32,997 bases of DNA, taken from Hwanghaeella sp. (GTDB lineage: Bacteria > Pseudomonadota > Alphaproteobacteria > UBA8366 > Aestuariispiraceae). Shown here one piece after another: positions 1 to 8,684 of the stretch (its first letter is position 1; the number at the start of each line of letters is the position of its first letter). The DNA is taken from the NCBI GenBank assembly GCA_028282025.1, contig JANQIT010000300.1, positions 1 through 32,997 of the forward strand. Reading direction: 5' to 3'. The translations under genes and the position numbers were made by a program. The notes below the pieces were generated by a model. It saw nothing but the letters and a program-made list of their open reading frames with translations. It had not been told where the DNA came from and searched no databases.

Positions 1-1
1 C

Positions 2-913
2 GTCTTCTGCGGCCTGTTCCCGGTCGACAGTTCCGAATTCGAGGCTCTGCGCGAAGCTCTGGGCAAGCTCGTTCTCAACGATTCGAGTTTCCATTTCGAA
101 ATGGAAAGCTCCGCCGCGCTGGGATTCGGGTTCCGCTGCGGCTTCCTGGGCCTGCTGCATCTGGAAATCATTCAGGAGCGGTTGAACCGGGAATTCGACC
201 TGGACCTGATCTCCACCGCGCCGTCCGTCGTCTATCGCATTCAGATGACCACGGGCGAAAAAATCGAACTGCACAATCCGGCGGACTATCCGGACCCGAC
301 GCAGATCGAAAGCGTGGAGGAACCCTGGATCAAGGCCACCATCATGGTGCCGGACGAATATCTCGGGCCGGTTCTGACCTTGTGCACGGAACGGCGCGGC
401 GAGCAAATGGAACTCACCTATGTCGGGTCGCGGGCGATGGCGGTCTACCGCCTGCCACTGAACGAAGTGGTGTTCGATTTCTATGACCGGCTGAAGTCGG
501 TCAGCCGCGGCTACGCGTCCTTCGATTACGAGATGGATGAGTATCGCGAGGGGGATCTGGCGAAGGTCTCCATCCTGGTCAACGGCGACCCGGTCGACGC
601 CTTGGCGATGATCGTCCACAAGACCCAGTCGGAATTCCGCGGCCGGGCGATCTGCAAGCGCCTGAAGGATCTGATTCCGCGGCAGCTTTTCAAGGTGGCT
701 CTGCAGGCGGCGATCGGCGGCAAGGTGGTCGCCCGCGAAACCATCGGCGCGCTGCGCAAGGACGTGACCGCGAAATGCTATGGCGGGGATGTCAGCCGTA
801 AGCGCAAGCTTCTGGAAAAGCAGAAGGAAGGGAAAAAGCGGATGCGCCAGTTCGGCAAGGTCGACATCCCGCAGTCCGCCTTCCTTGAAGCGCTGAAGAT
901 GGGGGACGGCTAG
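2..913 (+). CDS. lepA: Elongation factor 4 (LepA), C-terminal half, 5' end outside window
   Basis: The reading frame is open from base 2, so only the last 303 residues are seen; full-length LepA is about 600 residues. LepA is a ribosome-associated GTPase that acts on stalled or misassembled elongation/initiation complexes; the GTPase domain lies outside the window. Visible are the EF-G-like domain segment with the family-typical [16 protein letters not shown] stretch (about residues 39-54 of the visible part) and the LepA-specific C-terminal domain with [20 protein letters not shown] and the ending [14 protein letters not shown]. The stop is TAG at 911-913. The gene is convergent with the small membrane-protein gene that follows. 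Identification is by sequence recognition and is very secure. Confidence 0.97.
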   Translation, partial: VFCGLFPVDSSEFEALREALGKLVLNDSSFHFEMESSAALGFGFRCGFLGLLHLEIIQERLNREFDLDLISTAPSVVYRIQMTTGEKIELHNPADYPDPTQIESVEEPWIKATIMVPDEYLGPVLTLCTERRGEQMELTYVGSRAMAVYRLPLNEVVFDFYDRLKSVSRGYASFDYEMDEYREGDLAKVSILVNGDPVDALAMIVHKTQSEFRGRAICKRLKDLIPRQLFKVALQAAIGGKVVARETIGALRKDVTAKCYGGDVSRKRKLLEKQKEGKKRMRQFGKVDIPQSAFLEALKMGDG

Positions 914-975
914 CGCGGTCCGGAAGGGCCGGTGACGCCAGTTCAGTCGGTTCGGCGTGAGTGCAACCGCCTTCT

Positions 976-1317
976 TCAGTCGCTGCGGAAGCTCGACCGG
1001 CGTTTCCGCCGCCGTGTGCCCAGCAGGGACAGAAGGCCGCCCAGCACCATCAGGCCGATGAACAGCCACAGGATGCTCTCCCAGGCCGGTTGCAGCAGCA
1101 GGTAAGGGACGATCCCTTCGTCCCACAGGGCGGGCAGGCGCAGGTGGCGCTGCACGATGACCTGGGCGAAGTTCAGACTGAAGGAATCCAGCCCGAACCA
1201 AAGCTGGCCCAGTTGCTGGGTGACGTCCTGACCGCTCAGCCACAGGAACAGCCCCAGGGCCAGCAGACCCAGGGCGAGAAGGATGAAAATCCACCCTAAC
1301 AGCGTAAACACAACCAT
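976..1317 (-). CDS. Small two-helix membrane protein of unknown function
   Basis: About 113 residues from the ATG at 1317; upstream in-frame ATGs at 1338 and 1398 would add 7 or 27 residues. I chose 1317 because the hydrophobic N-terminal helix (VVFTLLGWIFILLALGLLAL) begins directly after it. A second hydrophobic segment (ILWLFIGLMVLGGLLSLLG) lies near the C-terminus and is followed by a basic tail RRRKRR, suggesting both ends on the cytoplasmic side with a loop of about 45 residues outside. The loop contains W, L and F-rich amphipathic sequence but no motif that I recognise. It is convergent with lepA and upstream of the tRNA on the other strand. No function can be assigned. Confidence 0.7.
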   Translation of the reverse strand: MVVFTLLGWIFILLALGLLALGLFLWLSGQDVTQQLGQLWFGLDSFSLNFAQVIVQRHLRLPALWDEGIVPYLLLQPAWESILWLFIGLMVLGGLLSLLGTRRRKRRSSFRSD

Positions 1318-1583
1318 GGACCGCCGCACACCCACCATTCGCCCGGACGCGCGGGGAAGTGGGCCGCCATGCCGTCCCTTCCCGTTCCCCGCCGCCAAGG
1401 CTCGTCGTTATCGTGTTTTGCGGTCGGCAACGCGGACGCCGACCGCCTAAAACCCACCATAACATGTGGATTCTAGCCGTCAAAACCGACGCCGTGCGCT
1501 CAGTGCTTGATTGCCCCGATCCTCTCGGTTAGGTTCCGCCGCCGTCGGGACAAGACGACAGTCTCAAGGTCCCGCCGATCCTG

Positions 1584-1673
1584 GGAGAGATGGCCGAGTG
1601 GTTTAAGGCGCACGCCTGGAAAGCGTGTTGGGGTGGAAGCCCCTCGCGGGTTCGAATCCCGCTCTCTCCGCCA
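1584..1673 (+). tRNA. tRNA-Ser (anticodon GGA)
   Basis: The acceptor stem GGAGAGA (1584-1590) pairs with TCTCTCC (1663-1669), followed by discriminator G and an encoded CCA (1671-1673). The anticodon stem CACGC/GCGTG encloses the loop CTGGAAA, giving anticodon GGA at 1618-1620. The long variable arm between the anticodon stem and the T arm and the T-loop GGTTCGAATCC are typical of class II tRNA-Ser. Length is 90 nt including CCA. Confidence 0.97.
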
Positions 1674-2545
1674 CTTTACATATCTCACGACAATTCGCTT
1701 CGCTCATGCCTCCGATGGGTCGGTGTGTGGTTGCCGGGCCTGCTTTTTGAGGAACGGCTACCTGCCGGAATTGAGGGTTTTCGCCGTTTATATGCGTCTA
1801 ATCACTGGGGTGTTGAGTCTATCAAGCAGCATCCAGTTGATCATCCTTTAGGCTGGGAAAGCGACTCGAATAACACTTGGTTGAATGATTCTTATGAAAA
1901 GCCAATTATATGTGTCAAAGTGTAACTTGGTTGGCGTGAGACCCGCGATTCCTACAGCTTGGTATGCGGTCCTTTGCTTGATTCCTGCGAGCCTCTTTTT
2001 GGTCGTCATAAGTTAGAATTTCCCAGATTTTAATGCGGTGGTGCCAGGAGACTCCTCCTGCATTTGATACTTGAGTGTCGGGCGAGGCTGCATGCGCGAA
2101 CTCCATCCAGATACTTTTATCCTCTTTCGGGTCTTCAAGAATAGCGTCCAGGCTATCATGGCCTGGACCTTTCATCGTGTATGTCTGGCCGGACTCGGCA
2201 TCGCGGTGTAGATTTATGAAGAAAAGACATCGTATAGGCTCGTTGTGTTTTCGGCACAAAAATCATGAAGTTCTGATTTCGGTGCCTTTGTTATGAAAGT
2301 AACAAAATGCCCTGTACTCTGAGCATGGTTATGGGAACACAAGTTCGGACGGCCAGAGCGACGGTAGGCTGGTCAAGCAAGGATCACACCGCAAAGGCAG
2401 GAGCCCACCAGAACACCGTCAATCGGGTTGGAAACAGTTAGGCGTCGAACGGGGGCATACATTTGCGTATCAATGCAATGCTCGAATCCACCGGCGTTGA
2501 GTTCATCTAAGTGAACGCCCGTGACGCAAAGGTGAGGTTGAGAAA
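1674..2545. other. AT-richer stretch after tRNA-Ser with no convincing gene
   Basis: By eye this 870-bp stretch is clearly AT-richer than the flanking DNA. The only open frame that looks somewhat protein-like is on the minus strand at 1915-2259 (114 codons, TTG start, with YTMKGPGHDSLDAILEDPKE and SWHHRIKIWEIL). It has a stop codon just before the TTG and no ribosome site that I can see, so it may be a decayed gene fragment. No integrase, transposase or copy of the tRNA 3' end was found. The stretch ends at the ribosome site of the DUF2971 gene. Confidence 0.5.
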
Positions 2546-3595
2546 ATGATTTCGGAGACCTGGAGCTACGACGAGAAGCCAGTCACGGAATCATCGCCCC
2601 AACTGTACCACTACACAAGTATTGAGAGCTTTGAGGCGATGATGCAGTCCCGTGAAATCTGGGCTTCACACTACCTTGGCCTGAATGACTCCAGTGAGGT
2701 CACGCTGGCAAGAGATACGATTCGTGATTCGCTTGTTAGTTACATGATGGACTATGCGAAGGAACGGGCAGCCGAAAAGTTTTCGATGCGGCGACTCATA
2801 AAGCGACAAGGTGGGACGCTGTCTGTTGCTCAGAACGAAGCAGTTAGACTTGTGGATACCCACTTCGGTATAGCGTTCGGCACTGTTGACGATCCAGGTA
2901 GGGCGCTTTCACCGCCTTTCGTTACCAGCTTCTGTTCGCACCAGGGCGAGCATCCTCATATCGTTAGGAATGGACTTCTAAGCCAGTGGAGGGCGTACGG
3001 TAGGGACGGTGTTTGTGTCGTGTTTAATACCAAACGGCTCGAAGCGATCCTGCGGGAAGAAGGCCGCCGATATGACTACTCGAAGCTAATGCTCCTTCCG
3101 GTCTCGTATGACCCGGAGGCCGTGCTTCAGTCTAAACCTTATGCCGATCTGATTCAGGAGTTCGTATTGTCCTATCGCATCATGCAGGACGCTGCGAACT
3201 CCGAGCCGCCTGAGAACTTCATCACGCGAAAGTTTTTGGACTTAATGATTGAAGCGGCAACCCGGATCAAGCACGTTGGTTTCCATGAAGAGCATGAGGT
3301 CCGAATTGTTGCGCTTGCGACCAGCAAAAAGATGTTTGAGTGGAGTGAATATAAGGCAGATAGGATCGAAGCCGGGAAGAATAAGAAGCGAACATTCCAT
3401 CATCCTGCGACAACAACTACTACGAAAAACCTCAAAATTGCATTGAACGATTTTCAACCTAAGAAGACACTACCAATTGATCGGATCATCATTGCACCGA
3501 TGACAAATCAGGACGTGGTATCTAATCGCGTGTCAAAAGCGTTGAGGGGGCAGAAAATCCCCGTTCACAGATGCGAGACACCATATATCCCGTAA
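2546..3595 (+). CDS. DUF2971 family protein
   Basis: A 349-residue protein starting at ATG 2546, with GAGG about 8 nt upstream. The N-terminus LYHYTS (residues 20-25) followed by WASHYLGLNDSSE (39-51) is the hallmark opening of DUF2971 proteins. The middle carries SFCSHQGE and a WRAYGRDGVCVVFN stretch matching the family's 'W..YG....GvCi.F' block, and HEVRIVA near residue 250 matches the family's 'E.Ri' block. The biochemical function is unknown. DUF2971 genes are often scattered accessory genes and some occur in defence islands; that context is general knowledge, not shown here. Base composition is AT-richer than the neighbours and the gene sits alone after a tRNA, which suggests horizontal acquisition. 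Confidence 0.8.
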   Translation: MISETWSYDEKPVTESSPQLYHYTSIESFEAMMQSREIWASHYLGLNDSSEVTLARDTIRDSLVSYMMDYAKERAAEKFSMRRLIKRQGGTLSVAQNEAVRLVDTHFGIAFGTVDDPGRALSPPFVTSFCSHQGEHPHIVRNGLLSQWRAYGRDGVCVVFNTKRLEAILREEGRRYDYSKLMLLPVSYDPEAVLQSKPYADLIQEFVLSYRIMQDAANSEPPENFITRKFLDLMIEAATRIKHVGFHEEHEVRIVALATSKKMFEWSEYKADRIEAGKNKKRTFHHPATTTTTKNLKIALNDFQPKKTLPIDRIIIAPMTNQDVVSNRVSKALRGQKIPVHRCETPYIP

Positions 3596-4120
3596 CCAAA
3601 GCACTGAGCGATTCCTTTTTGGAGCGCCGGGAGTTAAAATTTTCTAACCTTTAGTCCGACAGTTGCCGGGTAGGGGCGTCGGAGTTTTGCAAGGCCGCCG
3701 GGTTGTTGAATCTAATCGCATTGTGCGGCGGCGAGCGATGGGGAAGATGTCCGGATATGGCCGGGTTCCCCCAATATCGCGTTACCCACTGCCCCCGCAC
3801 TTAATTCTGAACCTATATCAAGAGCGCAACTACGAAGCCCCGTGAGAGGGGCTCAAGTTCAAAGACAGCGTCACCTATTCATCCATGCATCCGCCTATCC
3901 CGCCCAACGGTAGCCACAGGGCGTCGCCGGCGGGCGGCGGTGCGTCGATTCGGTTGGAGGGGAATGCGATTGAAGAGGCGTCCACACAACGGGGCGGGGC
4001 CTCGATTTCGAAGCGGCCGGTCCGGCATTGCCGACAGCAGACCGGGCGTCCGGGATTGGCATATTGTTTTGTTCAAAGTGGCTATTACACCGGCGGCTTC
4101 AGGTTCGGTATCAATGCGGT
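3596..4120. other. Intergenic stretch without a supported gene
   Basis: About 525 bp between the DUF2971 gene and the GMC oxidoreductase. The first part is AT-rich like the DUF2971 gene, and composition returns to the high-GC style near 3880. A short hairpin AGCCCC-gtgaga-GGGGCT lies at 3836-3853 but has no T-run. Open frames here (for example 3663-3845 and 3885-4187) have no ribosome site or protein-like composition and I did not accept them. The stretch presumably contains the promoter of the GMC gene, but I cannot point to one. Confidence 0.4.
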
Positions 4121-5740
4121 ATGGACAGTTTCGATTTTATCATCGTCGGCGCCGGGTCGGCGGGCTGCGTGCTGGCGAACCGGCTGACGGAAAATGGCAG
4201 GTATCGGGTTTTGCTGCTGGAGGCGGGCGGATCCGATAAACGGTTCTGGGTTCGCACGCCCATCGGATATGCGCGGACATTCTTCGATCCGCGTGTCAAT
4301 TGGATGCATCGAACGGAGCCCGACGGACGCCTGGCGCGGACAGCGGATTACTGGCCGCGCGGGAAAATACTGGGCGGGTCCAGCTCCATAAACGCGATGG
4401 TGTATATGCGGGGTCTTCCCTCCGATTTCGATGATTGGGAGGCGCTGGGTAATCCGGGCTGGGGATGGGAGGGCGTATTGCCCTTCTTCAAAAGGGTGGA
4501 AGATTGGGACGGCGGGGCGGATGACGTTCGGTCGACCGGCGGCCCGCTTCACGTCTCGGACGTTTCTTCTCAAACACATGCCTTGTGCGAAGCGTTTTTC
4601 GCGGCCGGGACGCAGGCCGGGACGCCCCGGTGTCCCGACCTGAATGGCGGCATGGTCGAAGGGCTGGGGCACTATCAGATTACCACGCGCAACGGCATCC
4701 GGGAATCGAGCGCGACCGCCTTTCTTCACCCGGCCATGGGCCGTTCCAACCTGCGTGTGGCGACCCATGCGGAGGTAACTCGCATCCTGTTCGACGGTAC
4801 GAGAGCAAACGGTGTCGAATATATACAGCGAGGCAAAACAGTACGGGTGTCGGCGACGGGGGAGGTGATTCTATCCGCCGGCGCGGTGAAGAGCCCTCAG
4901 ATCCTTCAGAATTCCGGGGTCGGGCCGGCCTCCCACCTGAAGTCCTGCGGCGTGGAGATCCTGTCCGATCTGCCGGGGGTCGGGCGGAACCTTCAGGATC
5001 ACTTCGACTACACGATGGTCTATCGTTCGCGCACACCCACATTGAACGATACATTGTACCCCTGGCGGGGGAAGCTGGCGGCGGGACTGACCTATATCGC
5101 GTTTCGAAAAGGCCCGCTTTCCATAAGCGTGAACCAGGCCGGTGGATATGTCCGCACGTCACCCGATCTGGAGCGCCCGGACGTTCAACTCTATTTCTCG
5201 CCGATGAGTTACCGGGCCGCGCCGTCCGGCAAGCGCCCCTTGATGAACCCCGATCCCTTTTCGGCCTTCATCATGTCTTTCACCACCTGCCGGCCCACAA
5301 GCCGGGGGCGGATTGAGATTTCGTCCGACGACCCGCTCGCCCCGCCGAAGATCTTTCCGAATTATCTTTCCACCGAGGAGGACGTCGCGACGGCGGTGGC
5401 GGGGTTCCGGTTCATGCGGACCCTTTCGGCGACGCCCGCACTGAAGGCGGTCATAGAACGGGAAGAACTGCCCGGCGCGCAGGTCGAAAACGACGCTGAC
5501 TTTTTGGAAGATTATCGGCGGCGCGCTGCAACCGTTTTTCATCCCTGCGGGTCGTGTCAGATGGGGCCGGACGCACGGCGGTCCGTTGTCGATCATCGGT
5601 TGCGCGTTCACGGGCTGGAAGGTGTGCGCGTTGTCGATGCTTCTATTTTCCCGACGGTGACCTCCGCCAATACAAACGCGCCCGCGATCATGGTTGGCGA
5701 GAAAGGCGCCGCTACGATCCTGGAAGACGCGGCGCGGTAA
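4121..5740 (+). CDS. GMC family FAD-dependent oxidoreductase (choline dehydrogenase/alcohol dehydrogenase type)
   Basis: 539 residues from ATG 4121, where the protein begins with the FAD-binding strand (DFIIVGAGSAG, residues 5-15); the open frame extends upstream but without family-like sequence. It oxidises an alcohol to an aldehyde with FAD as cofactor. GMC signature 1 is at about 80-98 (GKILGGSSSINAMVYMRG) and signature 2 at about 253-269 (GAVKSPQILQNSGVGP). The catalytic His is H474 in FHPCGSCQMG, and the partner Asn of the His/Asn pair is N519 in TNAPAIMVGEKGA. The length is usual for BetA/AlkJ-like members. The substrate cannot be told from sequence. It is convergent with the ABC permease gene that follows, so it is not part of that operon. 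Confidence 0.93.
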   Translation: MDSFDFIIVGAGSAGCVLANRLTENGRYRVLLLEAGGSDKRFWVRTPIGYARTFFDPRVNWMHRTEPDGRLARTADYWPRGKILGGSSSINAMVYMRGLPSDFDDWEALGNPGWGWEGVLPFFKRVEDWDGGADDVRSTGGPLHVSDVSSQTHALCEAFFAAGTQAGTPRCPDLNGGMVEGLGHYQITTRNGIRESSATAFLHPAMGRSNLRVATHAEVTRILFDGTRANGVEYIQRGKTVRVSATGEVILSAGAVKSPQILQNSGVGPASHLKSCGVEILSDLPGVGRNLQDHFDYTMVYRSRTPTLNDTLYPWRGKLAAGLTYIAFRKGPLSISVNQAGGYVRTSPDLERPDVQLYFSPMSYRAAPSGKRPLMNPDPFSAFIMSFTTCRPTSRGRIEISSDDPLAPPKIFPNYLSTEEDVATAVAGFRFMRTLSATPALKAVIEREELPGAQVENDADFLEDYRRRAATVFHPCGSCQMGPDARRSVVDHRLRVHGLEGVRVVDASIFPTVTSANTNAPAIMVGEKGAATILEDAAR

Positions 5741-5753
5741 CGCGGTTTCCGTT

Positions 5754-5774
5754 GGCCCGAAAGAAGCGCGGGCC
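5754..5774. terminator. Hairpin between convergent genes, possible bidirectional terminator
   Basis: GGCCCG (5754-5759) and CGGGCC (5769-5774) can form a 6-bp stem with a 9-nt loop in the 37-bp gap between the GMC gene and the last gene of the minus-strand ABC operon. There is no T-run, so this is a weak call. Confidence 0.3.
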
Positions 5775-5777
5775 GGT

Positions 5778-6593
5778 TCAGTCGCGCCGCTTGCCAATCA
5801 GTTGAGTCGCCAGGAGCAGCACGGTTGAGATCAAGACCATAATGGTGGAAATCGCCGCGATGGTCGGGTCGATGAAATCCCGCAGCGCGCTGAACATATG
5901 TTTGGTCAGCGTTGCGTTCGAACCGCCGGAAACGAAGATCGCGATGATCACTTCATCGAAAGACGTCAGGAACGACAACAGGGCCGCGGTCACCACGGAG
6001 AACTTGATCTGCGGAAGCGTGATGAGGAAGAAGGCTTTCAGCCGCGTCGCGCCGAGGCTTCGGGCGACATTCTCCTGATTCAAATCATAGGACCGCAGCG
6101 CCGCGGTGATCACAATCATGACCAACGGCGCGGCCATAGCGGTATGCGCCAGGACCAGACCCGTCATCGTGTTGTTCAGCCCGACTCGCCCGAACGCATA
6201 GAACGCCCCGATTGCGATCAGAATGACCGGGACGATCATCGGCGTTATCAACAGCATGAACAGTGCCTTGGTCGCCTTGTGATCCGAAACGAACAGCGCA
6301 TAGGCGGCCATGACGCCAACGGGCGTTGCGACAATCGTCGTCCAGAAACCCACATAAAGCGAGGTTACCGTCGCGCGCATCCATTTACTGGAGCCGAAAT
6401 ATTCCTCGTACCAACGGGTCGACCAGGTTTCGGGTGGGAACTCCAGATATTGGGAGTCCGAAAAGGACATCGGAATGACGATGAAAGTCGGCAAGACCAG
6501 CAGCAGCATCACAATCGAGGAAACGACATACAGCCAGAGCCGGTCGCCATGGGTGACCTGTGTGTCGGATGCGGGTTTCGTCCACCAACTCAC
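5778..6593 (-). CDS. ABC transporter permease, PotC type
   Basis: 271 residues from a GTG start at 6593, which lies just after the stop of the preceding permease gene (TGA 6597-6595). The open frame runs further upstream but only as a shadow of the first permease, and no ATG exists near the right position. It is an inner-membrane subunit with about six membrane helices; the first is LWLYVVSSIVMLLLVLPTFIVIP. The EAA-type cytoplasmic loop that docks on the ATPase is visible as ENVARSLGATRLKAFFLITLPQIK (about residues 157-180). Last gene of the minus-strand operon. Together with the PotB-like, PotA-like and PotD-like proteins it forms a polyamine/opine-type importer. Confidence 0.93.
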   Translation of the reverse strand: MSWWTKPASDTQVTHGDRLWLYVVSSIVMLLLVLPTFIVIPMSFSDSQYLEFPPETWSTRWYEEYFGSSKWMRATVTSLYVGFWTTIVATPVGVMAAYALFVSDHKATKALFMLLITPMIVPVILIAIGAFYAFGRVGLNNTMTGLVLAHTAMAAPLVMIVITAALRSYDLNQENVARSLGATRLKAFFLITLPQIKFSVVTAALLSFLTSFDEVIIAIFVSGGSNATLTKHMFSALRDFIDPTIAAISTIMVLISTVLLLATQLIGKRRD

Positions 6594-6594
6594 G

Positions 6595-7500
6595 TCAGTT
6601 CTTCCCAAAAAGGGCCGCGTCGAATTTGAACAGCCGCGCCGCCAGATAGAGGATGATGAGCGTGGCGAATAACAGGACCACGCCCAGGGCGCTGGCCGCA
6701 CCCCAGTTGAACTGGTTTTCCAGGATCGACGTGATCTGGGTTGAAACCATGATGACCTTGCCGCCCCCAAGAACGGCCGGCGTCACGTAAAATCCCAGAC
6801 ACAGCACGAAGACGATCAGAGAGCCGGAAACCAGTCCGGGCAGCGACAAGGGAAAGTAAACCTGCCAGAAGGATTTGATCGGCGACGCCCCCAGATTCGC
6901 GGCGGCGTGTATCAGGTCCCGGTCGATCTTCTTCATGGCGCTGTACAGCGGCAGGACCAGAAACGGCAGCATGATGTGCGCCATCCCTATCAGCGTGCCG
7001 GACAGGTTATGAACAAGCTTGATCGGTTCCTCCCACAATCCAAGCTCTATCGCGAAGTCGTTTAACAGGCCCCGTTTCTGCAGCAGCACCAGCCATGCAT
7101 AGGTGCGCACCAGAAGTGATGTCCAGAACGGCAACAGGACGGCCAGCATGAAAATGCCCGACCAGCGCGACGGCAGCAGTGACAGGAAATAGGCGAGCGG
7201 ATAACCGATCGCGATACAGATCAGCGTGGTCAGAATGCTCACCTGGAAGGTGGTCGCGAACACCCTGGCATATGACTTGTACTCGATCATCTTCTGGTAA
7301 TGTTCGAGTGTGAATTCGCCGGTCTTGCCGACAAAGGACAGGTAGAACAGCCAGCCCACCGGAATCAGCACCACGACCGCAATCACCAGGATCGCCGGTA
7401 TGGCGAGGGACAAGAGAGTCCATTCGCTTTGGGCTTCCTGCCTCTTCAACTCCGCCGCGTGCAGCATGGCGCTTTCCGATTGAGGAGGATGGTTCTCCAT
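6595..7500 (-). CDS. ABC transporter permease, PotB type
   Basis: 301 residues from ATG 7500, which overlaps the ATPase stop codon in a TGATG arrangement, indicating translational coupling. The N-terminus is a cytoplasmic segment of about 28 residues, then a first helix LLSLAIPAILVIAVVVLIPVGWLFYLSF. The EAA-type loop is IHAAANLGASPIKSFWQVYFPLSLPG (about residues 196-221). Family length and topology fit PotB-like permeases of polyamine, opine and related importers. It pairs with the PotC-like subunit downstream to form the membrane channel. Confidence 0.94.
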   Translation of the reverse strand: MENHPPQSESAMLHAAELKRQEAQSEWTLLSLAIPAILVIAVVVLIPVGWLFYLSFVGKTGEFTLEHYQKMIEYKSYARVFATTFQVSILTTLICIAIGYPLAYFLSLLPSRWSGIFMLAVLLPFWTSLLVRTYAWLVLLQKRGLLNDFAIELGLWEEPIKLVHNLSGTLIGMAHIMLPFLVLPLYSAMKKIDRDLIHAAANLGASPIKSFWQVYFPLSLPGLVSGSLIVFVLCLGFYVTPAVLGGGKVIMVSTQITSILENQFNWGAASALGVVLLFATLIILYLAARLFKFDAALFGKN

Positions 7501-8609
7501 CAAGCGGCCTCGTTCGGTATGAGGATGATGTCTTTCCTCTGAAGGCCGACCGAGATGCGGTCGCCCGGCTTCAGGACGACCGTACTCTCCCTGGACCCGG
7601 TGCCGAAGCGCATCGCAACGTCAACGCCGCCGTCAAGGGAGATCAGCACGAAGGCCGTTTCGCCCTGAAAGACGGATTCCAGAACCGCGCCGCGAAAGAC
7701 GAGCGACTGCTCCGATGTTTGCTCCTGGCCGTCTGTCAGATACAGCCGCTCCGGCCTGATGACCAGAGTCCAGCCGCCGGTAGTCTCCCGGTAGGTCCGG
7801 TCGCTGATCCTGGCGTCCTGCAGGAAGAGATGCCCGGACTCGTCCCGAACCAGGGGCAGCATGGTCGACTCGCCGATAAAGTCGGCGACGAATGCGTTGG
7901 AAGGTTCGTTGTACAGTTCCGCCGGTGTCGCGACTTGGGCCAGTTCGCCGTGATTGATGACCGCGATCCTGTCGGACATCGTCAGGGCTTCGCGTTGATC
8001 GTGCGTCACGTACACGGTCGTCACACCGAGTTGGCGGTGCAGATGTTTGAGTTCTATCTGCATCCTCTCACGCAGCTTCTTGTCCAGCGCGGAGAGCGGT
8101 TCATCCATCAGCAGAATACGGGGGCGAAAGACGAACGCCCGCGCCAGGGCGACCCGCTGCCTCTGCCCGCCCGAAAGCTGGTTGATGCGCCGCCCGCCAA
8201 GGCCGCCGAGCTGTACGGTGTCCAGCGCTTCTTCGACGCGTCTTTGGGCTTCGTCGGCGCCAATGTGCCGTAACTTCAAGGGGAACGCGATATTCTCCGC
8301 GACCGACATATGCGGAAACAGCGCGTAACTCTGGAACACCATGCCGACGTCCCGCTTGTGAGGTGGGGTCAGAATCACCTCCCGGTCGCCGAATTTTATG
8401 CTGCCGCCATCCGGCCGGTTGAAACCGGCAATCGCCATCAGCAAGGTCGTCTTCCCGGACCCGGACGGTCCCAGGAGGGTCAGAAACTCCCCGCTTTCAA
8501 TATCCAGGTCCACCGAATTCAGGGCGTAAAGATCGTCGTACTTCTTGGTCAGGCCCTGAATACGGATTGGAAGCGCGGTAGGTGTGCCGCCGGCGTTAAC
8601 GTCGCTCAA
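7500..8609 (-). CDS. ABC transporter ATP-binding protein, PotA type
   Basis: 369 residues. The start is TTG at 8609, with GAGG about 10 nt upstream; no ATG or GTG fits better. Walker A is GPSGSGKT (47-54), the Q-loop FQSYALFPH has Q93, the signature LSGGQRQR starts at 145, Walker B RILLMDEP has D169 and E170, and the switch His is H203 (THDQREA). A C-terminal TOBE-like region (about 280-369) is present, as in PotA/FbpC-type ATPases, where it can serve regulation. It energises the importer formed with the two permeases and the binding protein. The downstream permease start overlaps its stop codon. Confidence 0.95.
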   Translation of the reverse strand: MSDVNAGGTPTALPIRIQGLTKKYDDLYALNSVDLDIESGEFLTLLGPSGSGKTTLLMAIAGFNRPDGGSIKFGDREVILTPPHKRDVGMVFQSYALFPHMSVAENIAFPLKLRHIGADEAQRRVEEALDTVQLGGLGGRRINQLSGGQRQRVALARAFVFRPRILLMDEPLSALDKKLRERMQIELKHLHRQLGVTTVYVTHDQREALTMSDRIAVINHGELAQVATPAELYNEPSNAFVADFIGESTMLPLVRDESGHLFLQDARISDRTYRETTGGWTLVIRPERLYLTDGQEQTSEQSLVFRGAVLESVFQGETAFVLISLDGGVDVAMRFGTGSRESTVVLKPGDRISVGLQRKDIILIPNEAA

Positions 8610-8684
8610 GTCTGAAAGTCCTCGGTTACATCGACGCCGCCGGAGGAAAGATCCCCCGGCGGCGGTAGACGGTCGTTGGCCGGG

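Noticed and set aside
1500-1688. Minus-strand open frame across the tRNA (RERDSNPRGAS...)
   Set aside because: It is the well-known spurious frame antisense to tRNA-Ser; the sequence is explained by the tRNA.
1584-3880. Integrated element with att sites at the tRNA
   Set aside because: No copy of the tRNA 3' end was found up to about 4.1 kb and there is no integrase; only composition supports an insert.
3663-4187. Short plus-strand frames before the GMC gene
   Set aside because: No ribosome site, no homologous-looking sequence, and arginine-rich composition typical of chance frames.
4121-5740. GMC oxidoreductase as part of the ABC-transporter operon
   Set aside because: It lies on the opposite strand and is convergent with the last permease gene.
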